Below are positions 17,939-26,066 of a DNA stretch of 64,000 nt, piece after piece. A program made the translations under genes and the position numbers. Within the stretch, counting starts at the first letter, position 1. Every line of letters starts with the position of its first letter. The stretch is from positions 240,678-304,677 of the forward strand of contig NZ_QYYG01000005.1 of NCBI RefSeq assembly GCF_003591175.1, read 5' to 3'. Under the pieces are notes generated by a model. That model was not told where the DNA came from, searched no databases, and worked only from the letters and a program-made list of their open reading frames with translations. This stretch comes from Serratia inhibens. Its GTDB lineage: Bacteria; Pseudomonadota; Gammaproteobacteria; Enterobacterales; Enterobacteriaceae.

Positions 17939-19126
17939 TTATGACTTCTGCGCTTCAGACTGCGGCTGTTTCTGCGCCTGAGTGTCAACTTCCTGCACTT
18001 TCACCTGAGCGCCAGGACGGACTTTCATCAGGCCGGTGACAATCACGCGATCGCCGGCTTTCAAACCGTCGGTAACCAGCCATTTGTCGCCGATAGCCTG
18101 ATCCGCTTTCACTGTACGCAACTCGACTTTATCGTCGGCGCCAACCACCAACGCGGTAGCTTCGCCGCGTGGGTTACGCGTCACACCTTGTTGCGGTACC
18201 AGCAATGCATCGCTGCGCACGCCTTCGTCCAGGCGGGCGCGAACGAACATCCCCGGCAACAGCGTATCGTTCGGGTTCGGGAACACTGCGCGAATGGTGA
18301 TGGAACCGGTGGTTTCGTCAACGGTGACGTCAGAGAACTCCAGCGTGCCTGCCTGGGCGTATTCCGCGCCGTTTTCCAGCAGCAGAGTCACCTTGGCCTT
18401 GCCGTTTTCCTGTTTCAGCGCACCGCTGGCCAGTTCTTGCTTCAGGCGCAGGAAATCGTTGCTCGATTGGGTGACGTCCACGTACATCGGATCCAGCTGT
18501 TGCACGGTAGACAGCGCCGTGGTCTGGCCGTTGGTAACCAGCGCGCCTTCGGTCACGGCGGATTTGCCGATGCGGCCGGAGATCGGAGAGGTCACTTTGG
18601 TGTAAGCCAGGTTGATGCGTGCGGTTTCCACTGCGGCTTTCGAGGCCACCACGGCGGCTTCCGCCTGCTGCAGCGTGGAAACTGCGGTATCGTAATCCTG
18701 TTTACTGATGTAGTTGGTGCCCAGCAAAGGTTTGTAGCGGTTCACCGTTACGCGCGCGATCGAAGCGCTGGCCTGGGATCTGGCCAAATCGCCTTTAGCG
18801 CTGTCATAGGTAGCTTGATAGGTGGCGGGATCGATCTGATACAGGGAAGACCCTGCCTTGATGTCACTGCCTTCAACAAAATTGCGCTTCAGGATGATGC
18901 CGCTGACCTGAGGGCGAACTTCGGCGATACGATACGCAGCAGTACGGCCAGGAAGATCGGTAGTAATGTTGAGAGGCTCGGCCTTCAATGTCACTACGCC
19001 CACTTCGGGTGCCGGTGGTTGGGCGCCTTGTTGTTGGGTTTCTTTATCGTTACATCCTGTAAGTACTAAGCTGCCTGAAAGCATCAGAACTGCCGCCAGA
19101 GGCGTTAACCCTCTGTTTTTGTTCAT
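17939..19126 (-). CDS. acrA: Multidrug efflux periplasmic adaptor lipoprotein AcrA
   Basis: AcrA bridges AcrB and the TolC channel. The 395-residue product has a lipoprotein signal with lipobox LTGC (lipidated Cys25), the split biotinyl-lipoyl domain (ISGRIGKSAVTEGALV half visible near residue 165), an alpha-helical hairpin in between, and beta-barrel and membrane-proximal domains. It is the first gene of the acrAB operon, divergent from acrR. Confidence 0.98.
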   Translation of the reverse strand: MNKNRGLTPLAAVLMLSGSLVLTGCNDKETQQQGAQPPAPEVGVVTLKAEPLNITTDLPGRTAAYRIAEVRPQVSGIILKRNFVEGSDIKAGSSLYQIDPATYQATYDSAKGDLARSQASASIARVTVNRYKPLLGTNYISKQDYDTAVSTLQQAEAAVVASKAAVETARINLAYTKVTSPISGRIGKSAVTEGALVTNGQTTALSTVQQLDPMYVDVTQSSNDFLRLKQELASGALKQENGKAKVTLLLENGAEYAQAGTLEFSDVTVDETTGSITIRAVFPNPNDTLLPGMFVRARLDEGVRSDALLVPQQGVTRNPRGEATALVVGADDKVELRTVKADQAIGDKWLVTDGLKAGDRVIVTGLMKVRPGAQVKVQEVDTQAQKQPQSEAQKS

Positions 19127-19216
19127 AGAAAAACCTCAAGTGTCCGATTTCAAAATGATCAATGGATCACAAGCTTTAAAACCCATTGCTGCGTTAATTA
19201 TATGTGCGTGCTATGG

Positions 19217-19240
19217 TACATACATACGCGAATGTATGTA
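19217..19240. promoter_or_regulatory. AcrR operator between acrA and acrR
   Basis: A 24-bp inverted repeat with half-sites TACATACAT and ATGTATGTA around a six-base centre lies in the acrA-acrR gap. It matches the known E. coli AcrR operator in its half-sites. It would let AcrR repress both acrAB and itself. Confidence 0.9.
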
Positions 19241-19268
19241 AATCACACTCCCCCGAAAAAACAACGCC

Positions 19269-19287
19269 ATGGCACGAAAAACCAAAC
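19269..19287. promoter_or_regulatory. MarA/SoxS/Rob box overlapping the acrR start
   Basis: ATGGCACGAAAAACCAAAC fits the marbox consensus AYnGCACnnWnnRYYAAAY at every defined position. As in E. coli, it coincides with the first codons of acrR, upstream of the divergent acrAB promoter, which explains stress induction of the pump. Confidence 0.82.
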
Positions 19288-19949
19288 AGCAGGCGCTAGA
19301 AACTCGACAGCACATTCTCGATGCTGCGGTGCAGGAATTTTCTGAGCGTGGCGTTTCTGCAACGTCACTGACAGATATTGCCACCGCTGCCGGTGTTACT
19401 CGTGGTGCTATTTATTGGCACTTCAAGAATAAGGTAGACCTGTTTAACGAAGTTTGGGAATTGTCAGAGTCGAAAATAGGCGATCTCGAATTAGAGTATC
19501 AGGCAAAGTACCCTGAGAATCCACTGCGTATTTTACGTGAAATACTAATTTATATACTGACGGCGACGGTCGATGATAGCCGCCGGCGAGCGCTGATGGA
19601 GATCGTATTCCACAAGTGCGAATTTGTCGGTGAAATGGTGCCGCTGCAGGAAGCGCGCAAAGTGCTTAGTCTGGAAGGCTACGAACGCATAGAGTCGGTG
19701 CTGCGCAACAGCATGAGTCACGGCCAACTTCCCGCCGATCTCAACACGCGCCGTGCGGCGATCATCCTGCGCGCTTATATTACCGGACTGATGGAAAACT
19801 GGCTGTTTATGCCGGAAAGTTTTGATCTGAAAGCCGAAGCGGCAGCCTTGGTCGATTCATTCCTCGAAATGGCCCAATTCTGCCCGACCTTACGGGCGAA
19901 ACCGGCAGAGCAGGCGGCCGAGCCGCACAGTGCCGACTGTCATCCTTAA
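19269..19949 (+). CDS. acrR: TetR-family repressor AcrR
   Basis: AcrR represses acrAB and is released by pump substrates. The 226-residue protein starts [20 protein letters not shown], with a TetR helix-turn-helix at residues 30-55 ([20 protein letters not shown]). The C-terminal ligand domain is AcrR-like. It is some ten residues longer than the E. coli protein at its C terminus. It is transcribed divergently from acrAB and is followed after 14 nt by a DsrE-family gene. Confidence 0.97.
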   Translation: MARKTKQQALETRQHILDAAVQEFSERGVSATSLTDIATAAGVTRGAIYWHFKNKVDLFNEVWELSESKIGDLELEYQAKYPENPLRILREILIYILTATVDDSRRRALMEIVFHKCEFVGEMVPLQEARKVLSLEGYERIESVLRNSMSHGQLPADLNTRRAAIILRAYITGLMENWLFMPESFDLKAEAAALVDSFLEMAQFCPTLRAKPAEQAAEPHSADCHP

Positions 19950-19963
19950 CCAGGAGATGCACC

Positions 19964-20317
19964 ATGTCATCCGTTGTGTTGATCGCCAGTGGCGCGGCCT
20001 ATGGCCAGGAATCACTGTTTAACGCCTTGCGTCTGGGCATTGCGCTGAAAGAGCAGCAGGCCGATCTCAACCTGAAACTGTTTTTGATGTCAGACGCCGT
20101 GGTAGCCGGCCTTGCCGGGCAGCAACCGCACGAAGGCTACCATCTGCAGCAGATGCTGGAGATCCTCACTGCGCAGCAAGTGCCGGTAAAACTGTGCAAA
20201 ACCTGCGCAGATGCGCGCGGCGTCAGCCGGTTACCGCTGGCAGACGGGGTGGAAATCGGTACGCTGGTGGAACTCGCGCAATGGACGCTGGCCGCCGGGA
20301 AAGTGCTGACATTCTGA
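19964..20317 (+). CDS. DsrE/YchN-family small protein
   Basis: This 117-residue protein belongs to the DsrE-like fold family of sulfur-relay or redox-related proteins. It starts MSSVVLIASGAAYGQESLFNALRLG, the strand-helix unit typical of the family, and has a Cys pair (KLCKTCADARG) at the usual active-site position near residue 79. The short gap to acrR suggests co-transcription. Its precise role is unknown; it might be thiol chemistry linked to stress, but nothing here proves it. Confidence 0.82.
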   Translation: MSSVVLIASGAAYGQESLFNALRLGIALKEQQADLNLKLFLMSDAVVAGLAGQQPHEGYHLQQMLEILTAQQVPVKLCKTCADARGVSRLPLADGVEIGTLVELAQWTLAAGKVLTF

Positions 20318-20416
20318 TCCCGCTACATCTGTACATCACCAGCAACGTTTTCTTATTCGTTGGCTATCTGCGATCGTGATAATCTTTTGGCTTCTTTATT
20401 GATTCGAAGTCAAATC

Positions 20417-23400
20417 ATGCATCGCAGGTTAGCTAAGCGTCCTTTTCTGACGTTACCCTCGTTCTTCGGTGTGGATATTTCCCGCGCCCTCGCTCTGTTT
20501 TTATTGATCGCCGTTTGTGCGGTCTGCCAGCCTGTTGCCCATGCGGCGTTGAACGGCGATGTACCGTCGCGCAGTGAAATTCAAAATCAGCTTGATGCGC
20601 TGAATAAGCAAAAAACGCTGACGCCGGTCAATAAGCTCGCCCAGCAGGATCTGACGCGCACGCTCGAACTGCTGGACGCCATTGAACGCGTCAAACAGGA
20701 TGGCGCCGAGCTTAAACAGCAGTTGCAGTTGGCGCCGGGCAAGTTGCGCCAGGTGACTGCAGATCTGGAGGCGTTGAAGATCCCCGTGGATAGCGCGGCC
20801 GCCAGGGCCGATCTGCTGCCGCTCTCCCTGCGCCAACTGGAAACCCGTCTTTATCAGACGCTGGATGAACTGCAAACCGCGCAGGAAAACCTCTCTGCCT
20901 ATAACAGCCAACTGGTTTCGCTGCAGACCCAGCCGGAACGGGTGCAAAGCAGCATGTATACCGCGTCGCAGCGTCTGCAGGAGATCCGCAACCAGCTCAA
21001 CGACCAGACGCCGGGCCAAAACTCGCTGCGCGACAGCCAGCAGGTGATGCTGGCAACGGAACAGGTGTTGCTCAATGCGCAGATTGATCTGCAACGCAGG
21101 AGCCTGGAGGCCAACACCACCCTGCAGGATCTGCTGCAGAAACAGCGCGATTACACCACCGGGCACATCGACGCGCTGGACCGAACGGTGCAGTTGCTGC
21201 AAGAAGTGGTTAACAGCAAACGCCTGACGCTGTCTGAAAAAACCGCCAAAGAGGCGCAGAATCCGGAAGATGCCACGGATATCCAACAGGATAAGCTGGT
21301 CAGCAAAGAGCTGAACGTCAATCGCCAACTCAGCCAGCGGCTGATTGCCGCCACGGAAGAGAGCAACATCCTGTTTCAACAGAATATCCGGGTAAAGAAC
21401 TGGCTCGATCGCGGCCTGCAGTCGGAGCGTAATCTGAAGGAGCAGATCCAGGTACTGAAGGGCAGTCTGGTGCTGTCGCGCATTCTTTACCAGCAGCAGC
21501 AAAACTTGCCGCAGGGCACGCTGGTGGCGGATATGGGCACGCGAATCGCCGATTTACGTCTGGAGCAGTTTGATATCAACCAGCAGCGCGACGATCTGTT
21601 CAAGGGCGATGACTACATTAATAAGCTGCTTGTCGACAGCAAAGAAAAAGCCAGCGCGGATGTGCTTGATGCGCTTAACGAAATCGTCGATATGCGCCGT
21701 GAGCTGTTGGATCAGTTGAATAAGCAACTCAGCAACCAGCTTGCTCAGTCTATTAGCTTGCAGATTAACCAGCAGCAACTGACCAGCGTTTACAGCTCGC
21801 TGCAAGACACGCTGACCCAGCAAATATTCTGGGTTAACAGTAACAAACCGATCGATCTGGCGTGGTTGAAAGCCTTACCGGGAGCGGTCAAGGATCAGAT
21901 TGCCGCACTCGATTTCAAACTGGACACCGGCAAAATACTGCAGGGCGGATTGAATGCGCTGGTGTTCCTCATCCCGATGCTGATTCTGATAGCCCTGTTG
22001 CGCTGGCGCTACAAATTGATCGATACGCACCTGCAAAAGCTGGCTAATGATGTCGGGCAGTTAAAACGCGACAGCCAACTGCACACGCCGAAGGCCATTA
22101 TGCTGACCTTGTTGAAAGTGCTGCCCGGCTCGGCACTGCTGCTTGGTGTCGGTTTCTGGTGTTACCGCGCGGAAATCGGCCTCAGCGATTTTTTGTGGGC
22201 ATTGTCGCAACAGCTGGCGCTGTTCTGGCTGATTTTCGGCTTTACCTACCGTACGCTGGCACCGGGCGGCGTTACCGAGCGCCACTTCAACTTTTCCACC
22301 GGACTGTGCGCGCACTACCGTCGGCAGACCCTGCGTCTGGGGTTGGCGCTGTTGCCGCTGATCTTCTGGTCGGTGCTGGGCGAGAAAGCGCCGCTGCGGC
22401 TGGTGGAAGATGTTATCGGCCAGGTGGTGGTGATGCTGACGTTGGCGCTGCTTGCCGTGCTGGTGTTTCCGCTGTGCCGCGACAGTTGGCGTGAGAAAGG
22501 TTCGCACGCGGTGCAACTGGTGATCATCACCGCCATTGCCGCCACGCCGCTAATCCTGCTCGGCCTGATGTTCGCCGGTTATTTCTACACCACGTTGCGT
22601 CTGGCCGGCCGCTGGATCGACAGCCTGTATCTGTTCTTCCTGTGGAACATCGTTTATCTGACCGCCATTCGCGGCCTGAGCGTTGCGGCACGTCGCTTGG
22701 CTTACCGCCGCGCGCTGGCGCGTCGCCAGAGCCTGGCGAAAGAGGGAGCGGAAGGCGGGGAGCCGGTCGAGGAGGCGCCTTTGGCGCTGGATCAGATCAA
22801 CCAGCAATCGCTGCGTCTGACTACCATGGCGCTGTTCATCATCTTTGCCAGCGCCTTCTACGGCATTTGGTCAGATCTGGTGACGGTGATTTCGTATCTG
22901 GACAGCATCACGCTGTGGCATTACACCACCACCGTTGCCGGCGGCAGCCTGCCGCAGGCTGTGACGTTGGGCAACATGATGGTGGCTATCGCGGCGGTGA
23001 TCGTCGCTTATGTCATGACGCGCAACTTGCCGGGCCTGCTGGAAGTCGTGGTGCTGTCGCGGTTGCAACTGCGACAAGGTGCGTCTTACGCCATCACCAC
23101 CATACTGACCTATCTGATCACCACCGTGGGGGCCGTTACTGCGCTGGGATCGCTGGGGGTATCCTGGGATAAGCTGCAATGGTTGGCCGCCGGGTTGACC
23201 GTCGGGCTGGGCTTCGGCCTGCAGGAGATTTTCGCCAACTTTGTTTCTGGCCTGATCATCCTGTTCGAGCGGCCGATCCGCATCGGCGACACCATTACTA
23301 TCGGCACTTTCTCCGGCTCGGTCAGCAAAATCCGCATTCGCGCCACCACCATTACCGATTTCGACCGTAAAGAGGTGATCATCCCGAACAAGGCGTTTGT

Positions 23401-23803
23401 TACCGAGCGGCTGATCAACTGGTCGCTGTCAGACACCATTACCCGGGTGTTGATCAAGGTTGGGGTGGCATACGGTTCCGATCTGGACAAGGTGAAAGCG
23501 GTGCTGTTGCAGGCGGCGCAGGATAACCCGAGGGTGATGACCGATCCGGAACCGCAGGTTTTCTTCCTTAACTTTGGCGCCAGCACGCTGGATCACGAAT
23601 TGCGTCTTTATGTCCGTGAATTGCGTGACCGCAGCTATACCGTCGATGAGCTGAACCGTGCGATCGATCGCCTGTGCCGGGAGAACGGCATTGATATCGC
23701 CTTTAACCAGCTTGAAGTGTATTTGCACAACCAGCAGGGTAACGAGGTACAGGAAGTGAAACGGACGCTGTCGCAGGATGAGGGCAGCCCGTCGGCAGGA
23801 TAA
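20417..23803 (+). CDS. mscK: Potassium-dependent mechanosensitive channel MscK (KefA)
   Basis: MscK is a large inner-membrane channel that opens under osmotic downshock and at high potassium. I chose ATG 20417, giving 1128 residues with a signal peptide ending near AHA^ALNGD, because it matches the E. coli protein; the frame is open back to 20360. The periplasmic N-terminal half is a long coiled-coil region (about 35-480), followed by some eleven membrane helices and the MscS core (GLGFGLQEIFANFVSGLIIL, then ERPIRIGDTITIG). The product is well conserved to its C terminus. Confidence 0.97.
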   Translation: MHRRLAKRPFLTLPSFFGVDISRALALFLLIAVCAVCQPVAHAALNGDVPSRSEIQNQLDALNKQKTLTPVNKLAQQDLTRTLELLDAIERVKQDGAELKQQLQLAPGKLRQVTADLEALKIPVDSAAARADLLPLSLRQLETRLYQTLDELQTAQENLSAYNSQLVSLQTQPERVQSSMYTASQRLQEIRNQLNDQTPGQNSLRDSQQVMLATEQVLLNAQIDLQRRSLEANTTLQDLLQKQRDYTTGHIDALDRTVQLLQEVVNSKRLTLSEKTAKEAQNPEDATDIQQDKLVSKELNVNRQLSQRLIAATEESNILFQQNIRVKNWLDRGLQSERNLKEQIQVLKGSLVLSRILYQQQQNLPQGTLVADMGTRIADLRLEQFDINQQRDDLFKGDDYINKLLVDSKEKASADVLDALNEIVDMRRELLDQLNKQLSNQLAQSISLQINQQQLTSVYSSLQDTLTQQIFWVNSNKPIDLAWLKALPGAVKDQIAALDFKLDTGKILQGGLNALVFLIPMLILIALLRWRYKLIDTHLQKLANDVGQLKRDSQLHTPKAIMLTLLKVLPGSALLLGVGFWCYRAEIGLSDFLWALSQQLALFWLIFGFTYRTLAPGGVTERHFNFSTGLCAHYRRQTLRLGLALLPLIFWSVLGEKAPLRLVEDVIGQVVVMLTLALLAVLVFPLCRDSWREKGSHAVQLVIITAIAATPLILLGLMFAGYFYTTLRLAGRWIDSLYLFFLWNIVYLTAIRGLSVAARRLAYRRALARRQSLAKEGAEGGEPVEEAPLALDQINQQSLRLTTMALFIIFASAFYGIWSDLVTVISYLDSITLWHYTTTVAGGSLPQAVTLGNMMVAIAAVIVAYVMTRNLPGLLEVVVLSRLQLRQGASYAITTILTYLITTVGAVTALGSLGVSWDKLQWLAAGLTVGLGFGLQEIFANFVSGLIILFERPIRIGDTITIGTFSGSVSKIRIRATTITDFDRKEVIIPNKAFVTERLINWSLSDTITRVLIKVGVAYGSDLDKVKAVLLQAAQDNPRVMTDPEPQVFFLNFGASTLDHELRLYVRELRDRSYTVDELNRAIDRLCRENGIDIAFNQLEVYLHNQQGNEVQEVKRTLSQDEGSPSAG

Positions 23804-23816
23804 TGGGACGAAAATG

Positions 23817-23846
23817 GGGTTCAGTTCACAAGGCTGAACCCTTTTT
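23817..23846. terminator. Terminator between mscK and rsmS
   Basis: An 8-bp stem (GGGTTCAG / CTGAACCC, 9-base loop) is followed by TTTTT on the plus strand. It overlaps the 3' end of the convergent rsmS gene. The stem sequence resembles those at 57790 and 59028. Confidence 0.85.
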
Positions 23847-24024
23847 ACTGCCCGACGGGCAGGTAGGGTGTGGTGATGCCGTTGCGTTGCAGCTTTTCCT
23901 GATAGTCCCGTTTGACAATATCCAGCGCCGCCAGCGCGGTGGCTGGATCGATCTCGTTACATTCCAGCAGGTAGATCAGGTCTACCGCCAGCTGCAATTC
24001 TGGTGAGGCATTATCTAGAGACAT
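23845..24024 (-). CDS. rsmS: Pleiotropic regulatory small protein RsmS (YbaM)
   Basis: RsmS was described in Pectobacterium as a small regulator of secondary metabolism and virulence; its mechanism is unclear. The 59-residue product starts [20 protein letters not shown] and contains [13 protein letters not shown], matching E. coli YbaM. The frame is open well upstream, but family comparison fixes the start at 24024. It is encoded just after priC on the same strand. Confidence 0.9.
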   Translation of the reverse strand: MSLDNASPELQLAVDLIYLLECNEIDPATALAALDIVKRDYQEKLQRNGITTPYLPVGQ

Positions 24025-24133
24025 AAAACCAACGTTTTTGTTTAGTAGGTGAATGAATAAGGTGTCGCTTCGGCTGAGTATAGTGAACAAGGCGCACGGC
24101 GGGGAATAATCATTAAAGTATTGTGATAAATCT

Positions 24134-24670
24134 TCAAAAACCGTTTTCTTTACGCTCGATGCTGCGCTCAATGCGTGCCAGTGCCTGACGGCAACGTACC
24201 AATCTGCCCTCCAGCGCCGCCAGTTCGTGCTGCAGCTTTTGCTGTGCGGCAAAGGTGGTTTGTCTTCCCAGCAGGCTTTCCCTATCCTGAATCATCGACA
24301 TTAACCGGCGTTCATAATCCTGATGCTCGGCCAGCTTGTGGTACAGATCGACCGCCGCCACTTCTTTCGGCTGATTTTTACGGCGCAACGCCTGTGTCGC
24401 CAGCTCGCGCTGCAGAGCGGTGATCTGGGCCACCAACTTCTCTGCCAGAAAGGCGACCTGGCTGGTGCGGTTGTCGTTGGCCGCCGTCTGCAACTGGGCG
24501 AAGTTCCGTTGCACTTCTGCCAGATAATCACGCAACCGGGTGCCGCGATTGGAAAACAGCGCGGTGTCAAAGCGCGCCTGAGGGATAGGCGCGTCGCCAC
24601 GCGGCGTCACCTCGGCGGCCAATGCCGCGATCTGCTGTTCTAACACCTGTAATAGACGGTGAGTGCTCAC
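24134..24670 (-). CDS. priC: Primosomal replication protein N'' (PriC)
   Basis: PriC helps reload the DnaB helicase at stalled replication forks, recognising forks with a leading-strand gap. The 178-residue product is all-helical and Arg-rich, with the family stretches [21 protein letters not shown] and a basic C terminus ([20 protein letters not shown]). It lies divergent from ybaN, as in E. coli. Confidence 0.94.
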   Translation of the reverse strand: MSTHRLLQVLEQQIAALAAEVTPRGDAPIPQARFDTALFSNRGTRLRDYLAEVQRNFAQLQTAANDNRTSQVAFLAEKLVAQITALQRELATQALRRKNQPKEVAAVDLYHKLAEHQDYERRLMSMIQDRESLLGRQTTFAAQQKLQHELAALEGRLVRCRQALARIERSIERKENGF

Positions 24671-24820
24671 GTTGGCTCCATTAAAATTTCACAGGGCTCA
24701 GCTTGCCCGCGATCCCGCCGTTAAACAAGCGCGGCGCGCATATTCCGGTCGTTGCGGCTGGTGGCGCAAGGGAGGAGGGTGATAAAGTAACGCCAGACAG
24801 ATTAGCGGACAAGGGCTCGC

Positions 24821-25201
24821 ATGACGCGTTGGTTATTGATTATCCTCGGTTGGCTGGCGGTGGTGCTGGCTACGCTCGGTGTGGTGTTGCCGCTGTTGCC
24901 GACCACGCCGTTTCTGCTGCTGGCCGCCTGGTGTTTTGCCCGCTCGTCGCCGCGCTTTCACCATTGGCTGCTGTATCGCTCCTGGTTCGGCCCTTATCTG
25001 CGCCATTGGCAACAGCATCGTGCGTTGCCGCCAGGGGCCAAATGGAAGGCGGTAGCGGTGATTGTGCTGACGTTTGCGGTTTCGCTGTGGCTGGTTAAAC
25101 TCTGGTGGGTACGCGGATTGCTGTTGCTGATGCTGGCCATCCTGTTGACCTTTATGCTGCGTCTGCCGGTTGTTGATCTGTCGCAACAAAAACAGCGCTG
25201 A
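24821..25201 (+). CDS. ybaN: DUF454 inner-membrane protein YbaN
   Basis: YbaN is a small inner-membrane protein of unknown function. The 126 residues contain hydrophobic helices near 3-22 and 75-115 and the family motif GVVLPLLPTTPFLLLAAWCFARSSP-like region at residues 19-43. It is preceded by AAGGG and lies between priC and apt as in E. coli. No function can be inferred beyond the domain. Confidence 0.9.
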   Translation: MTRWLLIILGWLAVVLATLGVVLPLLPTTPFLLLAAWCFARSSPRFHHWLLYRSWFGPYLRHWQQHRALPPGAKWKAVAVIVLTFAVSLWLVKLWWVRGLLLLMLAILLTFMLRLPVVDLSQQKQR

Positions 25202-25211
25202 TCCTGTCTTA

Positions 25212-25291
25212 TTATACCCAATGGCTTTGACATTGCGGCGAGCCACCGAGTGCCGCCAACAACACCGTAACTTGAAAGATGGCGGGGATGG
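25212..25291. repeat. Internally deleted ERIC-like element
   Basis: The stretch opens with TATACCCAATGGC and closes with CTTGAAAGATGGCGGGGA, which resemble the two ends of an ERIC (intergenic repeat unit) element, but the central palindromic core is missing. It lies between ybaN and apt. Confidence 0.5.
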
Positions 25292-25422
25292 TTGCATTTG
25301 TCCGCCAGTTTGCATAGATTTGGGCGTTTTCGTGCGCGGCCTGCTTTCCATTCCCTCTTTATAATGGGCTGGAAGAAGAGGTTTGCGCGCAAGTCATCAG
25401 GTAGTTTTATCAGGCAATAATT

Positions 25423-25974
25423 ATGACCGCTACTGCGCAGCAGCTTCAGTTTATTAAAGACAGTATCAAAACCATTCCGGATTATCCAAAGCCGGGCATA
25501 CTGTTCCGTGACGTCACCAGCCTGCTGGAAAACCCGCTGGCTTACGCGGCCAGCATTGAATTGCTGGTTGAGCGCTACCGCGATGCGGGCGTGACCAAAG
25601 TGGTTGGCACCGAAGCGCGTGGTTTTCTGTTTGGTGCCCCGGTAGCGTTGGCGTTGGGCGTGGGTTTTGTGCCGGTACGCAAGCCGGGCAAACTGCCGCG
25701 CGCGACCCTCAGCGAGAGCTATGAGCTGGAATACGGCACCGATCAGCTGGAAATCCACACCGATGCCATCGTTACCGGCGATACAGTGCTGGTGGTTGAC
25801 GATCTGCTGGCGACCGGGGGCACCATTGAGGCCACCGCGAAACTGATCCGCCGCCTGGGCGGGGAAGTCAACCATGCCGCTTTCATCATCAATCTGCCGG
25901 AGTTGGGCGGTGAAACGCGTCTGAACAAACTGGGCATCGAATGCTACAGCCTGGTCAACTTCGCCGGTCACTGA
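25423..25974 (+). CDS. apt: Adenine phosphoribosyltransferase
   Basis: Apt converts adenine and PRPP to AMP in purine salvage. The 183-residue cytosolic enzyme has the PRPP-binding motif [16 protein letters not shown] (about residues 124-139) and the adenine-pocket region [20 protein letters not shown] near residue 20 ([16 protein letters not shown]). It is separate from dnaX by 92 nt. Sequence and length match the enterobacterial family. Confidence 0.98.
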   Translation: MTATAQQLQFIKDSIKTIPDYPKPGILFRDVTSLLENPLAYAASIELLVERYRDAGVTKVVGTEARGFLFGAPVALALGVGFVPVRKPGKLPRATLSESYELEYGTDQLEIHTDAIVTGDTVLVVDDLLATGGTIEATAKLIRRLGGEVNHAAFIINLPELGGETRLNKLGIECYSLVNFAGH

Positions 25975-26066
25975 TCCTGCATTGTCCCAATGCCACAACG
26001 GCCTCGCGGATCGCCGCGGGGCTGTGTTAGCATGACCCTCTAGATTCCTCGACTTCTCCGGTATTA

